Shown: positions 41,327 to 50,795 of the stretch, one piece after another
Numbering within the stretch: position 1 is the stretch's first letter
How the letters are laid out: each line of letters starts with the position of its first letter
Assembly (NCBI GenBank): GCA_036946405.1
Contig: JAQIJC010000001.1
Coordinates: 3,485,501 to 3,549,500 of the forward strand
Reading direction: 5' to 3'
Source of the DNA: Sphingomonas phyllosphaerae
GTDB taxonomy: Bacteria > Pseudomonadota > Alphaproteobacteria > Sphingomonadales > Sphingomonadaceae
Length of the DNA stretch: 64,000 bases
Notes under the pieces: model-generated
What the model was told of the DNA's origin: nothing
Databases searched by the model: none
The model's input: the letters and a program-made list of their open reading frames with translations, nothing else
Program-made: the position numbers and the translations under genes

Positions 41327-43741
41327 ATGGGTCTGCTCCATACCATCGCGCACTGTACGGCGCAAAGTCATAACCTGCGGCTTGTGGCGCTTGCCGCTGC
41401 TGTCTGTGCTGTCGGCGTCTACGCGACATTCGCGATCGCGCGGCATGCGGCGCGAGCAGTCGATGCGCTTCGCTTCCGATGGGCTCTCGTCAGCATCGTA
41501 TCGGGTGGCTGTACGGCATGGGCTACGCATTTCATCGTGCTTCTGGCCTACCAGCCAGGCATTGAAGCCGCGTTCGATCCGCTGGTCACCATCGCATCGT
41601 TAGCTTGTGCTATCGTGGGTATCGGCGGGGGCATTCTCGTGTCGATGCGCTCGCGCCGCCGCCTGCAGCAATTTGTCGCAGGGCTCGTCATCGGCGTTGG
41701 CATCGCCGCGCTGCACTACATCGGTCAGTCGGCGTACCTCGTCCGGGGCAGCATCGCATGGGATCCGGTGCTGGTGCTGCTCTCACTCGTCGTTGGCGTG
41801 CCGCTGACCGGGCTGGGCATGATGACGTTGGCGCACCGACGCCGCTTCATTCGCCGCGCTGCGCCACCACTACTACTGCTTTCGATCGCCGTTCTGCACT
41901 TCTGCGGCATGGCGGCGATGACCGTTCGCCCCGATGCGACTGTTAGTTTCCCGGCGACCGCCATGTCGCCTGCAACCATCGCGCCGTGGGTAGCGGGCGT
42001 GTCGATCGCCCTCCTCACCCTTGCGATATTTGGTTGGCGCTTCGACCTCGCCGCAAAAGCAAGGCTCCGCCTCGATCAGCGCCGCCTACGCGAGCTCGCG
42101 GATGTTGCGCTTGAAGGATTGCTGATCTGCACCGAGGACGAAGTCACTACCGCCAATCAGAGCATCGAGCGTCTCTCCGGCTACGCGCCTGGCACGCTTC
42201 CGGGTGCCTTCCTCAGCCAACTGCTCCCTGGTGTCGACTTCGCCAGCATGCCCGAGCGGGAAGAGCGTGAGGCACAGCTCGTCAGCGCGAGTGGCGACAC
42301 GATCCCGGTCCGCATCCTGCGCGCGCAGGTCGCGCTCGGGCACAAGCTCCAGACGGTCATTGCCGTACGTGACCAGCGTGAGCGGCTGCGGACCGAGGCA
42401 CGCATGCGCACCTTGGCATTCAGCGATTCGCTGACCGGTGTCGCCAACCGCGGGCGCTTCTTTGATCTGCTCTCAATCCACACGGCTTCGCGACGGGAGC
42501 GCGATCAGTCCTTCGCGGTGCTCATGCTCGACCTCGATCGCTTCAAGCCAGTGAACGACACGCTCGGTCACGCCGCAGGTGACGCCATCCTGCAGATGGT
42601 GGCGGAGCGGCTCCAGGCGACGCTGCGAGACGGCGATGTGCTTGCCCGGCTTGGCGGTGACGAATTCGCTGTTTTGCAGATTGCCGCAGATCATCTCGAC
42701 TCCGTTGCCATCCTGGCGGAGCGCATCGTGCAAACGATCGGCGGTCGGCCCTTCATCTATCAGGGACAGGCGCTGCACCTTGGTGCGAGCGTCGGCTTCG
42801 CCTGGGCGCCGCAGGACGGCAACGACCCGGCCGAACTGCTGCGGAACGCCGATCTGGCACTTTATGCCGCGAAGTCGGACGGTCGCGCGATCTGGCGGCG
42901 CTACGACCCGCACTTCGATGAGGAGACACAGAAGCGGCGTCGCCTCGAGATCGGCCTGCGGCACGCGATCAGCCACGGAGAGCTGCAATTGCACTACCAG
43001 CCGCTGGTCGACGCTCAAACCGGCGCGATTACGTCCGCGGAGGCGCTGGTGCGCTGGAACCATCCCGACCGGGGGCTCGTCCCTCCGGTGGACTTCATCG
43101 GACTGGCAGAGGAAACCGGACTGATCCTCCCGCTTGGCGACTGGGTGTTGCGAACAGCGTGCGCCGAAGCGGTAAGTTGGCCCGCAAACATCGGCGTGGC
43201 GGTGAACCTTTCGCCTGCGCAATTCCGTGACCCTGCGCTCAGCAAGGTTGTCTTGTCGGCGCTCCGTGAATCCGGATTGGAACCAAGCCGTCTGGAGTTG
43301 GAGATCACGGAAGGCGTGTTGCTCAACGACGAGGCGGGTACGCTTGAGACATTGGCCGAACTCCGAACGGCCGGCGTGCGGATTTCCATGGACGATTTCG
43401 GCACCGGCTACTCGTCGCTGAGCTATCTGCGCAAATTCCCGTTCGACAAGATCAAGATCGATCAGTCTTTCGTGCGTCAGATCCCCGACGATCCGGAAAG
43501 CGCGGCAATCATCCGGGCGATCATCACGATGAGCGCATGCCTCGGCATCAAAACGACTGTTGAAGGTGTCGAGACGAGCGAGCAACTCGCCTTCTCAGTC
43601 GCGGAAGGTTGCGATACGATCCAAGGGTACCACGTCAGTCGACCGCTCACCGCAAGCGCTTTCCATGACGTTCTTGATCTCACGCAGCCATCTCGATCGG
43701 ACATCCTTGTTGATCGATCGATATGTCCCATGCGGGCCTGA
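41327..43741 (+). CDS. MHYT-PAS-GGDEF-EAL membrane protein (cyclic-di-GMP turnover)
   Basis: An 804-residue inner-membrane protein. Residues about 1-240 form seven helices with MHYT-like motifs (WATHFIVLLAY, ALHYIGQSAY, VLHFCGMAAM), proposed to bind copper and sense diatomic gases or redox. A PAS domain follows (about 250-365), then GGDEF (motif RLGGDEFAVL, about 442) and EAL (SAEALVRW about 570; DDFGTGYSSLSYL; KIKIDQSFV). Both catalytic motifs are intact, so it may make and break cyclic-di-GMP. IS5 now separates it from the chemoreceptor upstream. Confidence 0.93.
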   Translation: MGLLHTIAHCTAQSHNLRLVALAAAVCAVGVYATFAIARHAARAVDALRFRWALVSIVSGGCTAWATHFIVLLAYQPGIEAAFDPLVTIASLACAIVGIGGGILVSMRSRRRLQQFVAGLVIGVGIAALHYIGQSAYLVRGSIAWDPVLVLLSLVVGVPLTGLGMMTLAHRRRFIRRAAPPLLLLSIAVLHFCGMAAMTVRPDATVSFPATAMSPATIAPWVAGVSIALLTLAIFGWRFDLAAKARLRLDQRRLRELADVALEGLLICTEDEVTTANQSIERLSGYAPGTLPGAFLSQLLPGVDFASMPEREEREAQLVSASGDTIPVRILRAQVALGHKLQTVIAVRDQRERLRTEARMRTLAFSDSLTGVANRGRFFDLLSIHTASRRERDQSFAVLMLDLDRFKPVNDTLGHAAGDAILQMVAERLQATLRDGDVLARLGGDEFAVLQIAADHLDSVAILAERIVQTIGGRPFIYQGQALHLGASVGFAWAPQDGNDPAELLRNADLALYAAKSDGRAIWRRYDPHFDEETQKRRRLEIGLRHAISHGELQLHYQPLVDAQTGAITSAEALVRWNHPDRGLVPPVDFIGLAEETGLILPLGDWVLRTACAEAVSWPANIGVAVNLSPAQFRDPALSKVVLSALRESGLEPSRLELEITEGVLLNDEAGTLETLAELRTAGVRISMDDFGTGYSSLSYLRKFPFDKIKIDQSFVRQIPDDPESAAIIRAIITMSACLGIKTTVEGVETSEQLAFSVAEGCDTIQGYHVSRPLTASAFHDVLDLTQPSRSDILVDRSICPMRA

Positions 43742-44027
43742 GCCCACTCATGGCGAGCAAGCTTCGGTGCACTTGGGACGCCGCGAGCTGGGTCCGCATC
43801 CCACCGAAATTTGCCGTTGAGGCAGAGCAACCCTCCGCCTCTGTTTATGCTGCGCTGAGGGCGTTGGCTAATCGAAGAATGCGCTTCTACCCGCTTAGTA
43901 CCCTATGGCGCCTCCGCCCGAAGGCCGTAGTCTGGTCAGACGTTCAGACCGCCAACAACGAGGGGGTTCTCAACGCAAAAATGAAAAAACAGCTGCATAG
44001 CAGCAGAGAAGGCAATATGGCCGGTTT

Positions 44028-45131
44028 GTGACTGATTTCGTCCTCAACGACCCACATAACCCGTTCACGGAAATCGGCGGCGATTGTGCGGACACCTTGC
44101 GGGCGATCGACTGGACCAATCACCCGCTAGGCGATCCGATTGCCTGGCCGGCAACGCTTAAAACGGCGGTCCAGATCGTGCTCGCCTCCGGGTTTCCGAT
44201 GATGGTGCATTGGGGTCCGGAGCTCTTCACCTTTTACAATGACGCCTATGCGCCGAGTCTCGGCCGCAAGCATCCACGGCATATGGGACAACCGGCGCGC
44301 GATTGGTGGTCGGAGATGTGGGACCAGCTGACGCCGGTCTTCGATCAGGTGCGCGCCGGAAAGACGGTGTTTGTCGAGAACGGACGTTACACGCCGGATC
44401 GCGACGGCGTGCCGAGAGAAGCGTTCTTCACGCATTCACATAGTCCGATCTGGGATGAGGACGGCCGGGTCGCAGGCATCTTCCTCGTCGTGACGGAAAC
44501 CACCTCCGAAGTCGTAGCGAGGCGCGATCGCGACGCCGCAAACGCGCAGCAGCTTCTCCTCAACGAGGAATTGGCCCACCGCATCAAGAACACGCTGAGC
44601 GTGGTGCAAGCGCTCGCGCAACAGACGTTGAACAAGGTTGAGGATCAAGAGGCCGTTCGCTCGTTCGGGAAGCGGTTGACTGCTCTTGCCGCAGCGCACG
44701 ACGTGCTGACGCGGGATCAATGGTCGAGCGCAGGTTTGGGCGACGTCGCAAAGGTAGCCTTGGCAACCTTCGGCGAAGATCGTTTCCTGCTGTCCGGCCC
44801 CGAGGTGATTATCGGTCCGAGGGCCACCTTGTCGTTGTCGCTGATGCTGCATGAACTGGCCACCAACGCCGCCAAATACGGCGCGCTCACGGCGCCTAAT
44901 GGCAAAGTGGCGGTATCGTGGACCGTCACCGGTGATCAAGAGCAGGACATGCTGTGTCTGAACTGGTCGGAGCGCGGCGGACCGCCAGCGATGGAGCCGA
45001 CGCGCAAAGGGTTTGGCTCGCGCCTGATCCGCATGGGACTAACTGGCTCCGGGGGCGTTACGCTTTCCTATGGACCGGAAGGTTTGACCGTAGAGGCGAC
45101 TGCACCGCTGTATCAGGTGCAAGAGGCGTAA
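44028..45131 (+). CDS. PAS-HWE family histidine kinase
   Basis: A soluble 367-residue sensor kinase. The first 150 residues are PAS-like (WGPELFTFYNDAYAPSLG, SHSPIWDEDGRVAGIFLVV). The HWE kinase core has the phospho-acceptor His in ELAHRIKNTLSVVQALAQQT (about residue 183), N-box LMLHELATNAAKYGAL and WSERGGPP. GTG start at 44028; upstream ATG frames stop at once. The response regulator follows 11 bases after the stop and is the probable partner. Such kinases include light sensors and general-stress-response kinases. Confidence 0.9.
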   Translation: MTDFVLNDPHNPFTEIGGDCADTLRAIDWTNHPLGDPIAWPATLKTAVQIVLASGFPMMVHWGPELFTFYNDAYAPSLGRKHPRHMGQPARDWWSEMWDQLTPVFDQVRAGKTVFVENGRYTPDRDGVPREAFFTHSHSPIWDEDGRVAGIFLVVTETTSEVVARRDRDAANAQQLLLNEELAHRIKNTLSVVQALAQQTLNKVEDQEAVRSFGKRLTALAAAHDVLTRDQWSSAGLGDVAKVALATFGEDRFLLSGPEVIIGPRATLSLSLMLHELATNAAKYGALTAPNGKVAVSWTVTGDQEQDMLCLNWSERGGPPAMEPTRKGFGSRLIRMGLTGSGGVTLSYGPEGLTVEATAPLYQVQEA

Positions 45132-45142
45132 CGCGTACAGGC

Positions 45143-45553
45143 ATGGGACAGTCTGAACCTCTGACACGATGGCCGGTGCTGATCGTCGAGGACGAGCCGA
45201 TCTTGCGAATCGACGCGATCAGCATGGTCGAGGATGCCGGCTTCGAAGCGGTGGAAGCGATGAGCAGCGCCGACGCGATCACTCTTCTGGAAGAGCGGCT
45301 GGATATCCGTCTGGTCTACATGGACCTCGACATGCCGCGCAGTCGCAAAGGGATCGAGATTGCTGCGGCGATCAGGAAGCGCTGGCCACCGATCGAGATC
45401 ATCCTGACCGCCGCCTACTTCACGCGCGAAAGCGTGTCGCTCCCGGAGCGTGCGGAATTCTATCCCAAGCCAATCGACCGCTTTGAAATTGTCGATGCGA
45501 TGCGACGATTGATGGAGCGCCCGATTGCCGAGGCAGGAGCGCCGGGGCTTTGA
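45143..45553 (+). CDS. Single-domain response regulator
   Basis: A 136-residue CheY-type receiver without output domain. Acidic pocket in VLIVEDEP, phospho-acceptor Asp in VYMDLDMP (about residue 57), Thr in ILTAAYF and Lys in YPKPID. It follows the HWE kinase by 11 bases and should take phosphate from it, relaying to another protein. Confidence 0.9.
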   Translation: MGQSEPLTRWPVLIVEDEPILRIDAISMVEDAGFEAVEAMSSADAITLLEERLDIRLVYMDLDMPRSRKGIEIAAAIRKRWPPIEIILTAAYFTRESVSLPERAEFYPKPIDRFEIVDAMRRLMERPIAEAGAPGL

Positions 45554-46004
45554 CCGACGCGTCATAGAATCTTCGTGGGAGGGGGCGCGAACTGCCCCGC
45601 CTCTCACTCGACGCGAAACATGGCCGGACGAACTTACACCAGCACCATGCCCGCTGACGGTGTTCCTGCTCGTTTGAGATGATCACGAGCAGAACGCGAA
45701 ACACTGCCTTTCCTTATAACCCCCGAGATATTGGAGCTCTTTAATCGCGCTTTAGCAATCGGGGCGTTTCGCAAGCCTATTGGAATGGTGAACACGTCTT
45801 TACTATGAATGTTATATCGTCAGTCGCGGCTGCCTTCTCTAGCTTTCGAAGCGGTAAAGCGACAAGATATGGTTAAATAGAGCCGACAAACTCTTTCGAA
45901 CCTTAACCATGCATTTTCGATTACACAGATCGTGGCAAATCACTATTTCGCCAATGGAAATTTATTGAGCTTCGCTAGTTCTGCCGGCCGGTAGGAGTAC
46001 GAAG
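45554..46004. other. AT-richer intergenic region
   Basis: 450 bases without a gene. The stretch 45730-45960 is notably AT-rich for this genome and probably holds the promoter of the broken chemoreceptor at 46005. No terminator, RNA gene or repeat was recognised. Confidence 0.5.
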
Positions 46005-46761
46005 ATGATTGCCTGGTTCCGAAACAACGCCCCGATCCGTGTCAAATTTCGTGTAGTCGTCGCCTTTCAGATCCTCGTCGCGGCGCTGAGCCTGAGCCTG
46101 ATCTACATGGCGGCGATGTCGCCGGCGACCGAGGTGTGGAGCATCATGCTGGGCGGCTCGGCGCTGGCGTCGTTGCCGGTTCTGCTGACCTGGTACAGCG
46201 GCAAGCTGATCAGCGATCCCTACGTCACAACCGTGGTGCGGATGGAAGCGCTCGCGGCGGGCGATCTCGACGCCGACATCCTGTTCTCCGATCACCGCGA
46301 CTGTGTCGGGCGTATGAGCCGGGCGATGCGGGTCTTCCGCGACAATGCCGAGACGATCCAACGCGCCACCGCGGACTCGCAGGCGATGGTCGAGGCTTTG
46401 GGCTCCGGGCTCGGACGGATGGCGGCGGGCGACCTGACGCTACAGATCGACGCGCCGCTTGCTGCGCAATTCGAGACGGTCCGCCACGACTTCAACGCCG
46501 CGATGACGGCAATGGCCTCGACGCTGAACAATGTGTCGGTGGTTGCGGACGGCGACCGCGGCGACCCGCACCCTGGCGTCGGAAGCGCAGGATCTGGCAA
46601 CGGAGGTCGCGCGCTTCACGCTTGCCGGTAAGAGCGACCATCGGCCGGCCCAGCAGCGTCACGATGTCGGTGGACAGCGTTCCACGCTCGAAGTGGTGCG
46701 CTCGGCACCGCGGGTCACCGCGTTGCGGCCGACCGCGCAGGAGGACTGGTCATCGTTCTGA
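46005..46761 (+). pseudogene. Chemoreceptor gene with internal deletion
   Basis: Residues 1-178 are a normal start of a methyl-accepting chemotaxis protein: two membrane helices (FQILVAALSLSLIYMAAM; IMLGGSALASLPVLL), HAMP (VRMEALAAGDLDADI) and DFNAAMTAMASTLNNVSVV. The whole signalling domain is then missing. After a junction near 46550 the reading frame shifts, and in another frame the usual C-terminal tail appears (ATRTLASEAQDLATEVARF). An out-of-frame internal deletion of several hundred bases is the simplest reading. Confidence 0.8.
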
Positions 46762-46888
46762 CGGATTTGAGACCGTGCCCCATGCATCCCGGATATCCTT
46801 AACCCTCGTTCTTTTAGCCGAGATCCGACCGGCTCGATCACCGCGCCCCGTTAACGCACCGGTCTCTTTTGCGCTGTACCTTCGGCTC

Positions 46889-47329
46889 ATGATGACCGGC
46901 GATCAGATTGAGTTGGTTCAGGAAAGCTTCGCCCACGTGCTGCCAGCGGCCGCCGGCGCAGCACACACTTTCTATGATCGGCTGTTCACGCTGGCGCCGG
47001 AAACGCGCGCGCTGTTCCACGGCGATATCGACGATCAAGGTCGCAAGCTGTTTCTCACGCTCGCAGCCGTCGTCGATGCGCTCGATCAATTCGACAAGGT
47101 GGTGCCGGTCGCCCGGGCGCTGGCCATCAGGCATGTCGGTTATGGTGTCGAGGAGCGGCATTACTCGATCGTCGGCGTGGCGCTCATCGAGACGCTGCGC
47201 GGGGCGCTGGGTGCGCGCTTTGACCCCGAGACTGAGGCCGCATGGGCCAGCGCCTATGCCATCCTCTCGAGTGTCATGATCTCGGCCGCAAACGAAACGG
47301 CGTCAGTCAAGCAGGACGTGGCAGCGTGA
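46889..47329 (+). CDS. Single-domain bacterial globin
   Basis: A 146-residue haemoglobin-like protein of the flavohaemoglobin globin type, without reductase domain. B-helix Tyr in FYDRLF (about 32) and proximal His82 in AIRHVGYGV are present, with ERHYSIVGVALIETL following. It may bind O2 or NO. The gene starts with paired ATGs at 46889 and 46892. Its stop overlaps the GTG of the next gene. Neighbouring chemoreceptor debris and MHYT/PAS genes make a gas-sensing link possible, not shown. Confidence 0.9.
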   Translation: MMTGDQIELVQESFAHVLPAAAGAAHTFYDRLFTLAPETRALFHGDIDDQGRKLFLTLAAVVDALDQFDKVVPVARALAIRHVGYGVEERHYSIVGVALIETLRGALGARFDPETEAAWASAYAILSSVMISAANETASVKQDVAA

Positions 47330-47805
47330 TCGACAGCAGCCTGTCGGAGGTACCGAGCCTCTTCGGGTCGACCGATCAACGGACAGCGTTGCGCACTCAG
47401 GCCGAGGGTTACGTCCTGCGGGCAAGCCTGATGATGCGGCGCGCCCGGACTTTGGTGACACAAGACCGCGTCGATGCATGCGCCTTGCTTACGGATCGGC
47501 GAACCGCGCTCGGCCTGCATTTCCAGCGCTACCAACGCCTGAAGCATGGCAGCATCTTCGATCCAATCGTCGCTCACGCCCCTACTTCGAGCAAGATCGT
47601 CGCCAGAGGCATGAAGATCGACTGCATGGAATTGGGGCAAGAGTTCGTTGCATACCAAACGCGGTGGTTGCGCGTGCCCCCATCGGAGTGGCGATGGTAC
47701 AAGGCTGACATGCTCGCGACCGTAGACAAGCTGTCGCTCCACCTGGATGCAGAGCTGCGGGCGATCCAGCAGTTGCTGATGGTGGCGGAGTTCTATCGAA
47801 GGTAG
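47326..47805 (+). CDS. Hypothetical protein coupled to globin
   Basis: A 159-residue soluble protein beginning at GTG 47326 inside the globin stop (GTGA). Basic, mostly helical, with SLMMRRARTLVTQDRVDACA and LDAELRAIQQLLMVAEFYRR. I do not recognise a family. Strict overlap suggests work with the globin. Confidence 0.6.
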   Translation: MIDSSLSEVPSLFGSTDQRTALRTQAEGYVLRASLMMRRARTLVTQDRVDACALLTDRRTALGLHFQRYQRLKHGSIFDPIVAHAPTSSKIVARGMKIDCMELGQEFVAYQTRWLRVPPSEWRWYKADMLATVDKLSLHLDAELRAIQQLLMVAEFYRR

Positions 47806-47997
47806 CAGCTTTTCCGCACGGCCACGTCTCGCGACGGCGGCAAAGACCCACGTTCGGTCGTCTAACGATTGCGAGGCGGGAACCGGAATCGGCCACTCGT
47901 TCAGGGTTACCGCCGATCAATTAACCGCATCTCGAAACCGCCGATTTACCGTGCCTTCGTATGCTCGTTTGGCAGTCTGGTTCGGTGGAGATGATCA

Positions 47998-48630
47998 ATG
48001 GGTCACTCGTCGATGGATCCCGCCTTTCGCGAACTTCGACCTTGGAACGAAGGCCGGCTAATTGGTGCGAAGCGCGCGCTGAAACAGCAACAGGTATGGG
48101 CCATTCGCTTCTGGCTCGACCAGCATAAACGACTGCGCGACCGAGCGCTGTTCGACTTTGCGATCGACAGCAAGCTGCGCGGTTGTGATGTGGTCAGGGT
48201 GCGGATCGGAGATGTAGTTTCTGGCGGGCGCGTCCGAGCCCGCGCTGTCGTGGTTCAGCAGAAGACCAGACGGCCGGTCCAGTTCGAACTGATGGACACT
48301 GCACGAAAGACGATGCGGGCATGGCTGGAGCGTCGCGGCGGAACCTTGAACGACTTCGTCTTTCCAAGCCGAAACGACTACATGGCCCATATGAGCACGC
48401 GGCAATATGCCCGCCTCGTGCACGAGTGGGTCGTCGGCATCGGCCTTCCGGCTCAAGATTACGGGACGCACTCGCTTCGGCGCACGAAAGCGTCGATCAT
48501 CTACAAGGCGACCGGCAACCTCCGCGCCGTTCAGATCCTCCTCGGCCATGCCAAGATCGACAGCACAGTGCGCTACTTGGGCGTCGACGTTGAGGACGCT
48601 TTGGAACTGGCCGAACGCACTGAGGTCTGA
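47998..48630 (+). CDS. Tyrosine-type recombinase, catalytic-domain-only
   Basis: A 210-residue integrase-like protein with the full active-site set: Arg61 (DSKLRGCD), His158 and Arg161 (THSLRRTKAS), His184 (LLGHAKID) and Tyr193 (RYLGVD). The usual N-terminal core-binding domain is reduced to about 45 residues. This short type is common on alphaproteobacterial plasmids and islands. Start follows GGTGGAG. No attachment site was recognised nearby. Confidence 0.88.
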   Translation: MGHSSMDPAFRELRPWNEGRLIGAKRALKQQQVWAIRFWLDQHKRLRDRALFDFAIDSKLRGCDVVRVRIGDVVSGGRVRARAVVVQQKTRRPVQFELMDTARKTMRAWLERRGGTLNDFVFPSRNDYMAHMSTRQYARLVHEWVVGIGLPAQDYGTHSLRRTKASIIYKATGNLRAVQILLGHAKIDSTVRYLGVDVEDALELAERTEV

Positions 48631-48755
48631 GCAGACCCAGAATCTGACGCTCGGGCCCCTTCCCTAGCTTCCCATCTTCGGACACTTGTTCATCTCTAAC
48701 ACGGCAGGCTTCAACGCTGCGCGTTCGTCCAAAAGGGCGAGAGTGAAAGATTGGC

Positions 48756-49835
48756 CTAGCCGCCGTGGGCGGTCGAAATTGCGAATAGGCCGCCGACTCC
48801 AAGAGCATAGAGGGTGAGAACGGCAAAGGAGTCGACTCCCATCCGCCAGATCTGCCGCTGGGGCCGGAAAATCAGGCCAGCGGCATAGACGCAGGTCAGA
48901 AGCACGCCGAGACCCGCCAGATATATGTCGCTCGCTTTCGCATCCGGCAGCACCGCCTTGCCGGAGATGATCACTGCAAGGAGGAAGAGGACAGGAAGGA
49001 ACGCGTTTCCGCCAAAGATGTCGCTGACGGCGAGCTGATAGTCCTTCATCCGTACCGAGGTGATGCCGGTCGAAAGCTCGGGCAGTGAGGTGGCGGCCGC
49101 AAGGATCGTCGCACCAAACAGGACGCCGCTGAGACCGACGTGATGGGCGATAGCATCGCCGCTCCGCTCGAGCAGCACACCGGCTGCCAGCGTCGCCAGT
49201 GCCGCCGCACCGAACACCAGAGCTACACGGATCGTACTCTCGCCCTGCCGCCCTGACGCGTCGTCCTTCTTTGCCTGCGAATGCCCCTTGGGCTCTTCCT
49301 GACCATCAGGCGCCGTGCCGCTCGTATCATGCCACGGCAGCCCCTTGCTGGCTTGGCTGGAGAGCCACACGCCGATCACCCACAAGACCGCGATCAGGAC
49401 CGCGCCAGGGGTCAGGCGCGCCGCAATCAGCGTGCCGGGCAACTGGGTCGCCATGATCGACACGATCAAGACCGCCACGACCAGCATTGCCTCCACGACC
49501 AGTGTGAGGCTGGCAGCGCGGTAGGTCAGAGGCACTTTCTCCTTCATGGCGATGTCCATTGCCACCAGCACAACCGTCTGAATGGCGATGCCGCCGAGGA
49601 TGTTGCCGACCGCCACACCCAGATTGCCCGCCATGGCCGCGCTGACGGTGATCGCGAGCTCGGGCAGGTTGGTGGCTACCGCGAGCACGATGATGCCGCC
49701 AAGCGCCTTGCCCAGATCCAGCCTCGAGGACAGGATGTCGGTCGTGTCCGCGAGCTTCACCCCCGCGATCCAGATCACCCCCGCGCACGCGGCAAAGATC
49801 GCGAGCAGGACCGGCAGGCTAAGTCCATCGAACAT
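48756..49835 (-). CDS. Ca2+/cation antiporter (CaCA superfamily)
   Basis: A 359-residue inner-membrane exchanger with about ten helices in two inverted halves. The alpha repeats carry the ion-binding motifs: ATNLPELAITVSAAMAG and GNILGG in the first half, AAATSLPELSTGITSV and SDIFGGNA in the second. A hydrophilic loop (about residues 165-200, Lys/Asp/Gln-rich) joins the halves. Ion specificity (Na+/Ca2+ or H+/Ca2+) cannot be told. Confidence 0.88.
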   Translation of the reverse strand: MFDGLSLPVLLAIFAACAGVIWIAGVKLADTTDILSSRLDLGKALGGIIVLAVATNLPELAITVSAAMAGNLGVAVGNILGGIAIQTVVLVAMDIAMKEKVPLTYRAASLTLVVEAMLVVAVLIVSIMATQLPGTLIAARLTPGAVLIAVLWVIGVWLSSQASKGLPWHDTSGTAPDGQEEPKGHSQAKKDDASGRQGESTIRVALVFGAAALATLAAGVLLERSGDAIAHHVGLSGVLFGATILAAATSLPELSTGITSVRMKDYQLAVSDIFGGNAFLPVLFLLAVIISGKAVLPDAKASDIYLAGLGVLLTCVYAAGLIFRPQRQIWRMGVDSFAVLTLYALGVGGLFAISTAHGG

Positions 49836-49937
49836 GGGGAACTTTCAATGTCTGGGAAATGACGGATGGCCGATCTCAGCGAACCAGCTGGTCAGGCGTT
49901 CCACGCCATCGCCTGCGCCCGATTGAAACGGCGATCG

Positions 49938-50711
49938 TCAGTTGCCGAGCAGGCGTCGGTATTCTGCCTCGGCAAAACCATAGGTGTCACCAGCCAGGCG
50001 CAGCAGCCGCTCCCTGTCGCGGACGATGACGCGCCCGCGCACCGAGCGGATGGCCTCGTCCTCCTCGAGTTTATGAAGCGCATCGGTGACGCTGCTGCGA
50101 CGGACGCCGAGCATGAGCCTGAACTCCTCGTGCGTCATGCAGATGTCGTCATCGCATACGCGGTCATGATAGAGCAGGATCCAGCGGGCCATCCGGCGCT
50201 CGATCGAATGTGCGAGCGACGAGACGATCGTCCTGGCCATCTGCGTCATGACTACGTCGACGAAGCGGAGCAGGACAGTCCTGATCTCCGGGTGTTCCGC
50301 CATGACCTCATCCAACGCTTGGGCGGATAGCCTCATCGCCATGCCGTGCTCGGCCCTCATGACCACATCATGGGGCCATCGACTGTTACCCAGCAGCAGA
50401 TGCCAGCCGATGAAGCCCTCACTTCCGACCAACGCGACGGCGTACCGGCGATCGCCTTCCAGCGAGTCCAATACGGCAGCGATGCCGGTCAATGGGAAGC
50501 AGATACTGTCCGCCTCGTCGCCGGCCCGCGCGATCATGTCGCCGTTGCGGAACGGCACCAGCTCCAAATGGGGAGCAAGGGCAGCGCGATCAGCGTCGTT
50601 CAAAAGACGCAACAGTGCATTCGCCTCACATGGCAGTGCATTTGGCCTGTGCGTACCATCCGCCGTTGAAGCCCGATCATCCATGCCGCCGTCCATACTG
50701 CCCAACCTCAT
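49938..50711 (-). CDS. Crp/Fnr-family transcription regulator
   Basis: About 257 residues: a cyclic-nucleotide-binding-like beta-roll (PFRNGDMIARAGDEADSICF, VGSEGFIGWHLLLG), the dimer helix, and a Crp-type helix-turn-helix (MTHEEFRLMLGVRRSSVTDALHKL). No N-terminal Cys cluster, so not an FNR iron-sulphur sensor. In-frame starts at 50696 and 50681 are also possible. It is divergent from the hydrolase operon at 50796 with 84 bases between, so it may control that operon. Confidence 0.85.
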   Translation of the reverse strand: MRLGSMDGGMDDRASTADGTHRPNALPCEANALLRLLNDADRAALAPHLELVPFRNGDMIARAGDEADSICFPLTGIAAVLDSLEGDRRYAVALVGSEGFIGWHLLLGNSRWPHDVVMRAEHGMAMRLSAQALDEVMAEHPEIRTVLLRFVDVVMTQMARTIVSSLAHSIERRMARWILLYHDRVCDDDICMTHEEFRLMLGVRRSSVTDALHKLEEDEAIRSVRGRVIVRDRERLLRLAGDTYGFAEAEYRRLLGN

Positions 50712-50795
50712 TGCCCAAACGCTTGGGTCTACTTTCGTACCGAAACGCTGCAGGTCGCCCGATGGTTGAGAAACGGATAGTTACAGGAGGGATAT

